DNA of 64,000 nucleotides, taken from the NCBI RefSeq assembly GCF_002019735.1, contig NZ_KV917378.1, forward strand, positions 2,630,869-2,694,868, given 5' to 3'. This stretch comes from Salipaludibacillus agaradhaerens (GTDB taxonomy: Bacteria > Bacillota > Bacilli > Bacillales > Salisediminibacteriaceae). The notes beneath the pieces were generated by a model that saw only the letters and a list, made by a program, of their open reading frames with translations, was not told the DNA's origin and did no database searches. This document shows, in pieces, positions 50,696 to 58,537 of this stretch. Numbering within the stretch: position 1 is the first letter of the stretch; each line of letters begins with the position of its first letter. The position numbers and the translations under genes are program-made.

Positions 50696-51127
50696 TTATT
50701 CTATATCACTTGTGTATTTTTCTGGTAACAGATCAATTGCATTACATTTAACTAATTCTCCATTGTAAAAAATAATTACATCAGTATCTTTTCCGTAGTC
50801 ACTAATTAACTCCCGACACATACCACAAGGTGCGACAACCCAGCATTTTTCTATATCTTCGTGAGGATGAGGGTGAGCTACTGCTACAATAGTATCAAAC
50901 TCGTGTTCACCTTCTGAAATGGACTTCCCGATTGCCATTGCTTCTCCACATACTGTAATTCTTCCAACGTTTGCTTCTACGTGAACAGCTGAAAAGATAT
51001 TACCTGATGTGGTTCTAACCGCTGCACCAATGTGATGTCTTCCATACCTATAATTATTTTCAATAACTTTTTCTGCTTCTTTAATTAGTTCATAATCATT
51101 ATTCTCAAGTGATCTTACTTTTAGCAT
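50696..51127 (-). CDS. Cytidine deaminase-family protein (blasticidin-S deaminase-like)
   Basis: This 143-aa zinc deaminase carries the motifs TVCGEAMAI with zinc Cys60 and catalytic Glu62, and VVAPCGMCRE with zinc Cys101 and Cys104. Residues GAAVRTTSGNIFSAVHVEANVG match the substrate loop. The lack of an F-G-A-N-x-E type loop and the ends resemble blasticidin-S deaminase-like proteins as much as housekeeping Cdd. The substrate may therefore be a nucleoside analogue. CAGGGGG precedes the ATG. It is monocistronic within the accessory island. Confidence 0.8.
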   Translation of the reverse strand: MLKVRSLENNDYELIKEAEKVIENNYRYGRHHIGAAVRTTSGNIFSAVHVEANVGRITVCGEAMAIGKSISEGEHEFDTIVAVAHPHPHEDIEKCWVVAPCGMCRELISDYGKDTDVIIFYNGELVKCNAIDLLPEKYTSDIE

Positions 51128-51712
51128 AATTTTTCCCCCTGAAATATCTTTATAACTTTTCCCCCATTAGTTTAAATGCATTTCTTCACAAGCCCTGATT
51201 ATTCATAACCTAATTTCAACATAAATAACCAAATCCCTTTGTAAAAAAAGGGGTCCAAATAACTTTATTAAGATTTAAAAGGGAAGAGGGAATTTTAAAT
51301 TAAATTCCCTTTTGATTTTTTACTCTTCGGGAAAATATCTCTTAATTATTTCATTCGTTGTAGTCCCCTTTAGAACTAAACGAGAGACCAAAAAATATGC
51401 AGCTAAAATTCAGTTAGAAATCGATTCAAAGAGCATAAAAGCTCAATAGAATCATAAATTTGAAGAGGTCCAAAAAGACAGTTAGATTACTTAGTTAGCG
51501 ATAAAGAAACAGAATGCCAAAAATATTATTCAACATTTTCTTGAATTAATTCAAACACAACCACCAAACCATACTTTTTTCCGCTTACTTGCTTATACTG
51601 AAGCAAGTAAAGGAGAGCTATTAGTTCTAAATTGATCTGATATTGATTTTATAGATAACTATAAATCGCTGCTCTTTAATAAAACGCTGTTTTTGGGCTC
51701 ATAAGGGGGCTA
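51128..51712 (+). other. Spacer with hairpin and integrase scrap
   Basis: A terminator-like hairpin (AGGGAATTT 51287-51295 with AAATTCCCT 51302-51310, then TTTTGATTTTTT) lies in the middle. The right half holds integrase remnant 3. Confidence 0.45.
51390..51700 (+). pseudogene. Tyrosine integrase remnant 3 (central part)
   Basis: A frame reads QPPNHTFFRLLAYTEASKGE, then LLVLN-stop-SDIDFIDN. This is the 'LLAYTGxRxGELLALxWxDIDF' core around the first catalytic Arg of tyrosine recombinases, with that Arg replaced by Lys or lost and a stop inside. With the C-terminal scraps at 30177 and 34574 it could derive from one or more broken integrases. Confidence 0.6.
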
Positions 51713-52681
51713 TTAGGATTGAGATGTACCTCTTCCACCAGCTGCCGTTCCCTTAGGTGAAATGTTTTCAATTTCCAGATAATCCTCCTGGGTTAGTTGA
51801 ACTTGCAGAGCCCCTAGGTTTTCTCTTATTCTTTCCGCTTTTCTAGTGCCAGGGATTGGTACAATTTGATCCCCTTGACCAAGCAACCATGCCAAAGCAA
51901 GTTGAGCAGGGGAATAGCCTTTTTTACTAGCTAACTCTTGAATTTTAGTGACGACTTCTACGTTTTTGATAAAATTATCACCTTGAAACCGCTCATACTG
52001 ACGTCGATAGTCATCCTCTGGTAAATCTTCAAATTTTTTAATCTGACCAGTTAAAAACCCCCGACCTAACGGGCTGTAAGGCACTAAACCTATTTCGAGT
52101 TCTTTTAATAATGGCAGAATCTCATCTTCTACTTCTCGGCTCCATAAAGAATATTCCGTTTCTACGGCTGATAGTGGATGAACCTTGTGCGCTCGTTTAA
52201 TAATATCTGCAGGAGCTTCCGATAATCCAATATAACGGATTTTTCCTTCTTTAACTAGCTCGGATAAAGTGTCCACGGTTTCCTCAATGGCTGTATTAGG
52301 ATCTAAACGATGCTGATAATAAAGATCTATATAATCTAATCCAAGGTTATACAAACTCGCATCCACTGATTTCTTAATGTATGCCCGATCACCCTTATAG
52401 CCTTGAGTATGTGTAATACCAAACTTTGTAGCGATAATTGCTTTCTCACGCCTATCCTTTAGCGCACGTCCAACTAATTTTTCGTTTACGCCAAATCGTT
52501 GCTCTGCATAATCACCATAAAGATCTGCTGTGTCAAACATGGTTACACCCATATCCAACGCTTCGTGAATGACACGTACGGATTCGTCGTCATTTGGCAT
52601 GAGCATCGTACCAAGACCAAGTGCAGATACCTCTAATCCTTGTTTTCCAAGACTTCTTTTTGCAATGTTTTTATATGCCAT
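51713..52681 (-). CDS. Aldo/keto reductase (AKR11/13-like)
   Basis: This 322-aa NADPH-dependent TIM-barrel reductase starts at MAYKNIAKRSLGKQGLEVSA, with TGGAGG before the ATG at 52681. The tetrad is visible: Asp and Tyr in MFDTADLYGDY, Lys in IIATKFGI, and His in LYYQHRLDP. The phosphate-binding end is PIPGTRKAERIRENLGA. It follows an SDR gene by 39 nt on the same strand and is probably controlled by the divergent TetR protein at 53759. The pair presumably acts on a carbonyl or aldehyde. Confidence 0.85.
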   Translation of the reverse strand: MAYKNIAKRSLGKQGLEVSALGLGTMLMPNDDESVRVIHEALDMGVTMFDTADLYGDYAEQRFGVNEKLVGRALKDRREKAIIATKFGITHTQGYKGDRAYIKKSVDASLYNLGLDYIDLYYQHRLDPNTAIEETVDTLSELVKEGKIRYIGLSEAPADIIKRAHKVHPLSAVETEYSLWSREVEDEILPLLKELEIGLVPYSPLGRGFLTGQIKKFEDLPEDDYRRQYERFQGDNFIKNVEVVTKIQELASKKGYSPAQLALAWLLGQGDQIVPIPGTRKAERIRENLGALQVQLTQEDYLEIENISPKGTAAGGRGTSQS

Positions 52682-52720
52682 TCTCTCGACCTCCATAAAA
52701 GTTATTGTATCTCTTTTGAC

Positions 52721-53536
52721 TTATTGCTTTACGATTGAAGCAGGTATTTGTATGTCTGCAGGGCGAGTCACCCGTTCACCCATAATTGCAGTAAATTTTC
52801 GTGGCATAAATCGACTAGCTTGAGCGATCCAATAATTTTTGACGCCGTCTATGATGTAGCTCCGTTTTTTATCAATTCCTTTAAAACCAGCTTTCACGAC
52901 CGATTCAGGAGTCCCATTAATTCCTCCTGGCATATTTTGTGTGCCGATAACATCGAAAAATTTCGTTTTTGTTGTTCCAGGGCACAGTGCCAAGACACTC
53001 ACGCCAAGGTGTCTATTCTCTGCGAAAAGTGATTCGGTGAATGACAGAACAAATGCTTTTGTTGCTGCATAGGTAGCCATGTAAGGGATCGGTTGAAAAG
53101 AACTTAGCGAAGCAACATTAACAATAATCCCCGTCTTTTGTTGTTGCATGTATGGTAAGAACTGATGCGTCATACCAACAATCGTAGATATATTAAGGTT
53201 TATCATCTCTTGTTCCTGGTCGTTTCGGATCGTTTCAAAACGGCCATGAGTGCCAAATCCAGCATTGTTAATTAAAATATCAACGTTTAAATTGAGATCT
53301 TCAATTTGTTGTGCCAAAGATGCTACTGAATCCGCTTTCGATAAATCTGTTGGTAAAGGATATGTGCGAATTCGATAAGCACTGGATAACTCTATTGCCA
53401 ATGCCTCTAACTTTTCTTTTGAGCGTGCCACTAAAATGACATCGCTCCCTTTAGACGCTAATTCCTTTGCGTATTGTTTTCCAATTCCGCCTGAGGCGCC
53501 CGTTACTAGTGCCACTTTTCCTTTGTAATCAAACAA
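52721..53536 (-). CDS. Short-chain dehydrogenase/reductase
   Basis: This 271-aa classical SDR has the cofactor loop TGASGGIGKQYA, NNAGFGTHG, NVASLSSFQPIPYMA with the catalytic Ser, YAATK with Tyr/Lys, and CPGTTKTKFF. It starts with TTG at 53536, with AAAGGAGG 7 nt upstream. Together with the aldo/keto reductase it forms a two-gene redox operon. Its C-terminal PRKFTAIMGERV region resembles YqjQ/DltE-like SDRs. Substrate unknown. Confidence 0.85.
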   Translation of the reverse strand: MFDYKGKVALVTGASGGIGKQYAKELASKGSDVILVARSKEKLEALAIELSSAYRIRTYPLPTDLSKADSVASLAQQIEDLNLNVDILINNAGFGTHGRFETIRNDQEQEMINLNISTIVGMTHQFLPYMQQQKTGIIVNVASLSSFQPIPYMATYAATKAFVLSFTESLFAENRHLGVSVLALCPGTTKTKFFDVIGTQNMPGGINGTPESVVKAGFKGIDKKRSYIIDGVKNYWIAQASRFMPRKFTAIMGERVTRPADIQIPASIVKQ

Positions 53537-53563
53537 ATGAATGCCTCCTTTAAAAGTAAAGTT

Positions 53564-53591
53564 GAATAAACAAATATTAGAATGTTTATTC
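53564..53591 (-). promoter_or_regulatory. Operator for the SDR-AKR operon
   Basis: GAATAAACA and TGTTTATTC form a perfect 9-bp inverted repeat with a 10-nt gap. The right arm also contains GAATGTTTATTC (53580-53591), which matches the GAATATACATTC site at the TetR gene in the pattern GAATNNNNATTC. Confidence 0.6.
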
Positions 53592-53699
53592 TAACAAAGA
53601 GTATAATACCTTTGGAAATAATGCAAGAGAAAACTTTCGACATCGTAGAAAATTACCGTTTTAAGCAATTTTATTAGTTTTTAAATAAAAACACTTAAA

Positions 53700-53742
53700 T
53701 TGACTAATCTCTTGTTTGTGATAAAATATAGAATATACATTC
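53700..53742 (+). promoter_or_regulatory. TetR gene promoter and operator
   Basis: TTGACT (53700-53705) and TAAAAT (53722-53727) are spaced by 16 nt. GAATATACATTC (53731-53742), a near-palindrome, covers the expected start point. The same motif at 53580 suggests one TetR dimer type controls both directions. Confidence 0.6.
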
Positions 53743-53758
53743 CGATAAGAGGTGCAAA

Positions 53759-54316
53759 ATGGGAAAACGAGAAGATATATTAACTGCAACATTAGATTTA
53801 ATAACAGAAGAAGGTTTACAATCAGTGACATTTTCAAAAATCTTCACGAAAGCAAATGTTGGTTCAAGCACGTTCTATCATTATTTTAGTAATAAGGAGG
53901 ACGTAGTGAGTGAGGTTTTTGTTAACGCACGGACGCATATGGGTGAATACATCCTAAAAGAGTATGATGATACTTTAACAACATACGAAAAAATGAAGGC
54001 AATATTGTTTAATATGGCCGAATTTGGATTTAGTCACCCTCAAGAAATGTTATTGATAGATAATTATTGTGATTCTCCTTTTATACCAGAAGAGATAAGA
54101 AAACAGCCGGTTCCTGCGGATGAAATTATCTTACAAATTATCGTAGAAGGGCAGAAGCACGGCATCGTACGTGACATGGATCCAATTTTTAGTTGTCATA
54201 TTGTGATTGGCATTATCACATCGGTAATAAAAGGAGACTTAACGGGGAAATTTCGCCTGGATGAAAATAAAATTAAACAGACGGTTGAGATCTGTTGGAA
54301 GGCAATTAAAGTTTAA
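53759..54316 (+). CDS. TetR/AcrR-family regulator
   Basis: The 185-aa protein has a TetR DNA-binding domain (KREDILTATLDLITEEGLQS, FTKANVGSSTFYHYFSNKED) and a helical ligand domain (MAEFGFSHPQEMLLIDNYC, GKFRLDENKIKQTVEICW). AAGAGGTG precedes the ATG. It is divergent from the SDR-AKR operon, with matching GAATNNNNATTC sites on both sides, so it most likely represses that operon and itself. Ligand unknown, presumably a carbonyl or electrophile. Confidence 0.82.
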   Translation: MGKREDILTATLDLITEEGLQSVTFSKIFTKANVGSSTFYHYFSNKEDVVSEVFVNARTHMGEYILKEYDDTLTTYEKMKAILFNMAEFGFSHPQEMLLIDNYCDSPFIPEEIRKQPVPADEIILQIIVEGQKHGIVRDMDPIFSCHIVIGIITSVIKGDLTGKFRLDENKIKQTVEICWKAIKV

Positions 54317-54320
54317 CCTA

Positions 54321-54405
54321 TAAAAAAGGGCATCCATGTATCTGACTTTATCAAGGATGATCTCGCTTATGATAAAGAAAAAGGAGAAGTGCTATGCCCT
54401 TTTTT
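54321..54405 (+). terminator. Large branched terminator after the TetR gene
   Basis: AAAAAAGGGCAT (54322-54333) is perfectly complementary to ATGCCCTTTTTT (54394-54405). An inner stem, CTTTATCA/TGATAAAG (54346-54353/54370-54377), folds the 60-nt loop. The T run at the 3' end gives a plausible though oversized terminator. A frame through it (GIHVSDFIKDDLAYDKEKGE) may be accidental. Confidence 0.6.
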
Positions 54406-54866
54406 GTAATGGCATGAATGTGAATAGCGAAAGTTGTCCCCAAGTGATTTACAGACGCTTGGCGGTTTTGTTCTCTCTACATTTTTCGTATTGTCCAATT
54501 TTCAAAAATAAGAGTCTCATTTAACATATTTAATCCCTTGACATAGAGTGTGCTCTAGCTGATAAGCTTAATTAAATTTAAATAGAAGAGTCAATTTCAT
54601 CATTCTTCTTTCATTACAAAACTGGCCATTACAGCTCTTTTGTACCTTAGCAAAGTATTGAGCAACCCCTTCGCTGTAAAAGTAGAACCCCATAAAGGCT
54701 TGTTTGTCTTCAGTTAATGGAGGTTTTGCTTCCTTAAGGATTCACCTACTGTCATTACAAGTTAACTAATTATTCACGCTCGATTTCACTTAATTAATTA
54801 ACGAAAATGACTCGGTTATTTTTAGTATTTCTCATGATGAAATTGATTCAGAAAGGAGGATGGCGT
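54406..54866 (+). other. Spacer upstream of the MerR gene
   Basis: No coding frame with a ribosome site is found. A palindromic TTAATTAATTAA at 54791-54801 lies in the probable promoter area of the MerR gene. Confidence 0.35.
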
Positions 54867-55223
54867 TTGAAAATTGGCCAACTCGCCAAAGAGACTGGAT
54901 TATCAATTCACACACTTCGCTACTATGAAAAAGAGGGTATTCTCCCACCGGTTAAGCGTAATGAAAAGGGTATTCGCATTTATGATTACGAAGACGTTGA
55001 ATGGATCAAATTTGCCCGTTGCCTTCGTGAGGCTGGAATGGGAATTACAGAAATGAAGAAATTTGCTCAATTAACCCAACAGGGGGAAAAATCAAAAAAC
55101 GAGCGGATAAATCTGCTTAGACAACGAAACACTCACCTTCAAAATCAGATAAAAGAATTAACGCGCTACATGGAACTTATAAATCGCAAAATTGACCTAT
55201 ATTCTTTATCAACAGAAGATTAA
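54867..55223 (+). CDS. MerR-family regulator
   Basis: The 118-aa protein starts at TTG 54867 (GAAAGGAGG 6 nt upstream). An in-frame ATG at 54807 has no site. MerR hallmarks are KIGQLAKETGLSIHTLRYYE, KEGILPPVKRNEKGIRIYDY, VEWIKFARCLREAGMGITEM and a coiled-coil dimerisation helix (RQRNTHLQNQIKELTRYMEL). No metal-binding cysteine pair at the C-terminus, so it is a small-molecule or stress type. Its stop lies 16 nt before the SDR start. Such MerR-SDR pairs are common in Firmicutes. Confidence 0.85.
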   Translation: MKIGQLAKETGLSIHTLRYYEKEGILPPVKRNEKGIRIYDYEDVEWIKFARCLREAGMGITEMKKFAQLTQQGEKSKNERINLLRQRNTHLQNQIKELTRYMELINRKIDLYSLSTED

Positions 55224-55239
55224 AGAGGAGGGACTAATA

Positions 55240-56058
55240 ATGAAAACGATATTGATTACTGGTACATCAGCAGGAATTGGAAGAGCTACAGCCTTACATT
55301 TTGCACAAAAAGGGTGGCATGTCATTGCAACGATGCGTTCTCCTGAAAAAGAGAAAGAGCTTACTAAGATTGAGAATATTTTTGTCACCGAGCTGGACGT
55401 TGAAATGAAAGAATCAATTGACAAAGCGATTGAGCAAGGAATTAAGACATTCGGTAATATTGATGTCATTGTAAACAATGCGGGATACAGCGCATTTGGA
55501 ATATTCGAAGCTGCAACAGAAGAACAAATTCAAAGACAGTTTGACGTCAATGTTTTTGGTTTGATGCGAGTAACAAAAGCGATCCTCCCCCACTTCAGAA
55601 AAAATCATCAGGGCCTCATTATTAACATTACCTCTGAGGGAGGCAGAATTACCCTTCCACTGTTTTCACTTTACCATGCTACCAAATTTGCCATAAACGG
55701 ATTTACGGAATCTTTAATGTACGAACTAGCTCCTCAAAATATTCGGGTAAAGATTATAGAACCAGGACCAACAAGAACTGAGTTTACAGGCAGGTCTATG
55801 GATACGCTTCAGAGTAATCAGCTGACCGAATATAGTGATTTCGAGCAAAAAGTCGGATCAGTTTATGAAAGCTTATTTGACCTTCAAGAAGTCCCACCTC
55901 CGAATATTGTTGCTGACTTGATTTACAAGGCAGCAAGTGATCCAACCAATCAACTGAGATACAATACTGGCTCAGATTTATTAATGGAACGTGAGGAAAT
56001 GAAAGATGATGAATTTATAAATAAAATGAGTAAAAGATTTAATATTGAAATTCCGTAA
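55240..56058 (+). CDS. Short-chain dehydrogenase/reductase (MerR-linked)
   Basis: The 272-aa SDR starts at ATG 55240 with GAGGAGGG upstream. Upstream codons in frame lie in the MerR gene. TGTSAGIGRA is the cofactor loop (residues 7-16), followed by NNAGYSAFGIFEAA, ITSEGGRITLPLFSLYHATK with Ser, Tyr and Lys, and EPGPTRTEFTGRS. It is cotranscribed with the MerR gene. The family acts on diverse ketones and alcohols. Confidence 0.88.
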   Translation: MKTILITGTSAGIGRATALHFAQKGWHVIATMRSPEKEKELTKIENIFVTELDVEMKESIDKAIEQGIKTFGNIDVIVNNAGYSAFGIFEAATEEQIQRQFDVNVFGLMRVTKAILPHFRKNHQGLIINITSEGGRITLPLFSLYHATKFAINGFTESLMYELAPQNIRVKIIEPGPTRTEFTGRSMDTLQSNQLTEYSDFEQKVGSVYESLFDLQEVPPPNIVADLIYKAASDPTNQLRYNTGSDLLMEREEMKDDEFINKMSKRFNIEIP

Positions 56059-56390
56059 TTTTTCAAGCAAAAGCTAATACTCCGATTACATTTATTGGTA
56101 CCAAGAAGAAAAGCGTACAGCTTTAACAAATCATCTTAATAGATAATTTACCTTTTTCCAATAAGTTTCTCTTTTTATTACGTAACTTTTACATTTCAAG
56201 GTGAATTACCTTTCTTCCTTATTCAAGAATATGGCCCTACTCATTAGGAAAGAGCGTAATTCTTTTTTTAGAAATACGCCCGATCGTAATATAAGGTCAG
56301 CCAGTTTTTTCTGGTTGACCTTTTGTTGCATAATAATTAAACAGATGCTGTATATTCGTTCTTTCCGAAAATTCAGGGACGTTTTCTTCT
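56059..56390 (+). other. Spacer with one terminator
   Basis: AAGGTCAGCCAG and CTGGTTGACCTT (56293-56321) form a G-U-containing 12-bp stem with a T loop and a TTTT tail. It lies between the convergent SDR and SRPBCC genes. Nothing else is seen. Confidence 0.6.
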
Positions 56391-56825
56391 CTAAAGAGTT
56401 CTTTCTTGGTAAGGTGTGCCTTTCCCAAGCTCACAGTACTGCTTCAAGCTCAGCAAAAACATCGCCCAGTTGTAATTGCAAAACTTGTAACATGACGTAA
56501 TTTCCTTCCACTGGGCATGGCTAAAATCAACCTTTGTGGTACCGTTAGATTCAGTTAATTCAAATGTGATCGTAGTCCCGATCCATTCCAGATCGGCATC
56601 AGCGTCCACGCATTCCCAGCTGACTCGCTTGTCCGGAACAAGCTCAATAACTTTCATTTTGGCTGTATCATTAGGACCAAAGCGAAACTCATTCACCTTT
56701 CCAACGACCGCTTCCACTTTCAGATCCTTTGTCCATACTTCAGACAAACCTTCCTTCGTTGTTAATGCTAAGTATACTTGATGGGCTGGTGTGTTTATTT
56801 TTTGCAATTGCTCAATACTTTCCAT
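56391..56825 (-). CDS. SRPBCC / AHSA1-type START-fold protein
   Basis: The 144-aa ligand-binding fold protein starts MESIEQLQKINTPAHQVYLA, with GAGGGG before the ATG at 56825. Typical segments are LTTKEGLSEVWTKDLKV, FRFGPNDTAKMKVIELVPDK, VSWECVDADADLEWIGTTI and FTHA-like DFSHAQWKEI. It probably binds a hydrophobic small molecule or acts as a co-chaperone. No operon partner. A 7-codon upstream ATG lacks a site. Confidence 0.8.
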   Translation of the reverse strand: MESIEQLQKINTPAHQVYLALTTKEGLSEVWTKDLKVEAVVGKVNEFRFGPNDTAKMKVIELVPDKRVSWECVDADADLEWIGTTITFELTESNGTTKVDFSHAQWKEITSCYKFCNYNWAMFLLSLKQYCELGKGTPYQERTL

Positions 56826-57057
56826 ACGATTCAACCCCTCTTTCATATTATAATCCCTTTAAAATAACTAAAACTATACATTCGGTGAAAGTGTAACATA
56901 TTTTAAGAGGCATGATTTATTAAATATTGCTATTAAGGCGATTTCATTATTCCACCAATGAATGCTTAATCGACTATATACCGAAGTCATACCGTTCAAG
57001 TATATCATTGTCTTGTCCGAGATTTTTCTTATAGTATGTTTCTATATTCACTTCCCA
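56826..57057 (+). other. Spacer before the orphan toxin cassette
   Basis: AT-rich DNA with no frame supported by a ribosome site. It contains no LXG N-terminal sequence, which confirms that the cassette that follows is headless. Confidence 0.4.
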
Positions 57058-57675
57058 GTGCGGCAGTTAAAGGAGCTTAAAAAGTTGCCAAGTTTGCGAA
57101 GAATGCAGATAATGTTGGGGGTGTTGTCAAGACAACAAGTAATTTAAACAGAAAAGGAACACTAACAAAAGTTAAAGACTTGGCAGACCTCCCTCGTTCA
57201 CAACAGCTTACTCGGCAATGGCGGGTAGGAGATGATATTACTAAAAAAGGATATGAGTCTAAAAATTATAATTATAGTACAAATAAGACGCATCATGGGC
57301 GTTACTATGATACGATACACCTCATGGTAAAAAAGTAGTAGTCGAGCATACAAATGACAAAATAGCTCATACACATGCTGGAAGACCCCATCCAGATGAA
57401 AATCAATGCAGGACAGAAAGCCGCAATGAAGAAATTAGGAGATAATTATAATTTAAATACTGCACCTGCAATTGATGTTCCAAAGAAGGTGGGGTACACC
57501 ATTAAAGGACCTTATGGAATAATTTCAAGAAGTACAAAAGGAATAGATAATCCTAGACAGTTATTGGCTATAGATACTAGGGAGCTTAGAAGAGTCTATG
57601 ATGACATACCAAAATTCTTCTTTAAAAGAACTTATTGAATTAAACAAAAAAATGTATCCAAAAATGAGGAAATAA
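57058..57675 (+). pseudogene. Orphan polymorphic-toxin cassette (headless, broken)
   Basis: It begins within the LXG toxin's linker: AAVKGA-stop-KVAKFAKNADNVG matches residues 374-394 of the 46940 gene (GASKVAKFAKNTDKVG), with Ser changed to a TAA. Then come LNRKGTLTKVKDLADLPRS, QWRVGDDITKKGYESKNY and GRYYDT. After a frameshift it continues TPHGKKVVVEHTNDKIAHTH, then (third frame) NAGQKAAMKKLGDNYNLNTA, GYTIKGPYGIISRSTKGI and ELRRVYDDIP. One extra A near 57613 shifts the last 20 codons (SSLKELIELNKKMY). The toxin is dead, but its immunity gene is intact. Confidence 0.75.
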
Positions 57676-58060
57676 AATGAATGATATTTTCGTTAAATCA
57701 CTTTATGAGTCTATTGTTAAAGAGAATCTTCAACTGTACAAAGACACGTATGAAACAACAAATGTTACTTCTAAAACAGATGATTATTGGAGAAAAGCTA
57801 TTGGTCTTTACGATAGTTTAACAGATGAAAATAAAGAGGCATTAATGAAGATAATTGAACAAACGATGATTGATAGTATTTCAAAGATGCTAGGGGTAAT
57901 TGATGGCAGTTCGACTTTGGAAAATTGTTCGTTAGAACCTAAATTACTGCTTGATTCTAAAGATACAGAAGGGGAGCTCCAAGACTCGTTTTTAGAATTC
58001 ATAGAAGAAATAGATAGTGATAAATAAATGGATTTTTTATTATAGAGGTCTTCATAATGA
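57574..58060 (+). repeat. Toxin-tail/immunity duplication, copy 2
   Basis: The second copy of the block at 49186-49677. The immunity gene differs by only a few bases, while the toxin tail has an extra A. Downstream GGATTTTTTATT and GTCTTC also match. This copy still has upstream cassette sequence that copy 1 lost to the IS3 end. Confidence 0.85.
57677..58027 (+). CDS. Immunity-type protein, copy 2 (DUF6547-like)
   Basis: The 116-aa protein is about 96% identical to the product at 49293 (YKDTYETTNV, SKMLGVIDGSSTLE, KDTEGELQ). It starts 1 nt after the toxin-tail stop. The frame is intact although the toxin in front is broken, as expected if selection keeps protection against neighbours' toxins. 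It is acidic and helical with no membrane segment. Confidence 0.7.
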   Translation: MNDIFVKSLYESIVKENLQLYKDTYETTNVTSKTDDYWRKAIGLYDSLTDENKEALMKIIEQTMIDSISKMLGVIDGSSTLENCSLEPKLLLDSKDTEGELQDSFLEFIEEIDSDK

Positions 58061-58137
58061 GCACATTTTAAATATTTAAATAGTTGAATTGAATTCGATT
58101 ACCTTGATTGGCTTTATACCTTTCAAGGTTTATTTGT

Positions 58138-58194
58138 GATATTTGGGAACATGGTACTGATGATATGAAAAAAGTTATGGAGGTGATTAGTTAA
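58138..58194 (+). pseudogene. Toxin tail preceding the DUF2185 gene
   Basis: The frame DIWEHGTDDMKKVMEVIS-stop (19 codons) has no start and ends in GTTAA, overlapping the start position of the next gene. Charged tails of this kind close many LXG or YeeF-type toxins. The rest of the toxin is missing. Confidence 0.45.
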
Positions 58195-58511
58195 GAAAGA
58201 GCAGTGGTTTAGGTGGTAGTGTTGTATCGAATCATATTTTAAAAGGTGTAGGTAAAATAAAATGGTGCATTAAAGAAGCCCCTGCGGACGACCTTGATAA
58301 TGGATGGAGGTTTTTGTCTGATAGCGATACAGAGGAATTTCTTGCAGATGCATCAAATATGTCCATTTGTGACTGGGGAATTGTTGTTGAAATTGAGCCT
58401 GCAATTATGAGTATTTTTGATATGCCAGTTGGCACAGATATCACTTTAATAAGAGAAAACAATAAAATGTATTTTGTTCATACTGATTCGGGAGAAGAAG
58501 TCATTTTATAA
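58191..58511 (+). pseudogene. DUF2185 (Imm33-like) immunity gene with lost start codon
   Basis: The frame reads RKSSGLGGSVVSNHIL, WCIKEAPADDLDNGWRFLSD, ICDWGIVVEIEPAIMSIFDM and PVGTDITLIRENNKMYFVHT. This is the DUF2185 pattern of G-W-R-F near the middle and P-V-G-T/S near the end. A perfect GGAGGTGA lies 4 nt upstream of codon 58191, but that codon is TTA; TTG or ATG is expected. It may be a start-codon mutation. Internal initiation at ATG 58314 would give 65 aa. The start overlaps the preceding toxin stop, a typical toxin-immunity junction. Confidence 0.65.
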
Positions 58512-58537
58512 AAAGATGGTCATTAAACCGAGAAATT

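Noticed and set aside
50563-50751. Plus-strand 62-aa frame before the deaminase
   Set aside because: No ribosome site; overlaps the 3' end of the deaminase and lacks any recognisable pattern.
54336-54524. Plus-strand 62-aa frame after the TetR gene
   Set aside because: It lies within and beyond the large hairpin, lacks a ribosome site and shows no family pattern.
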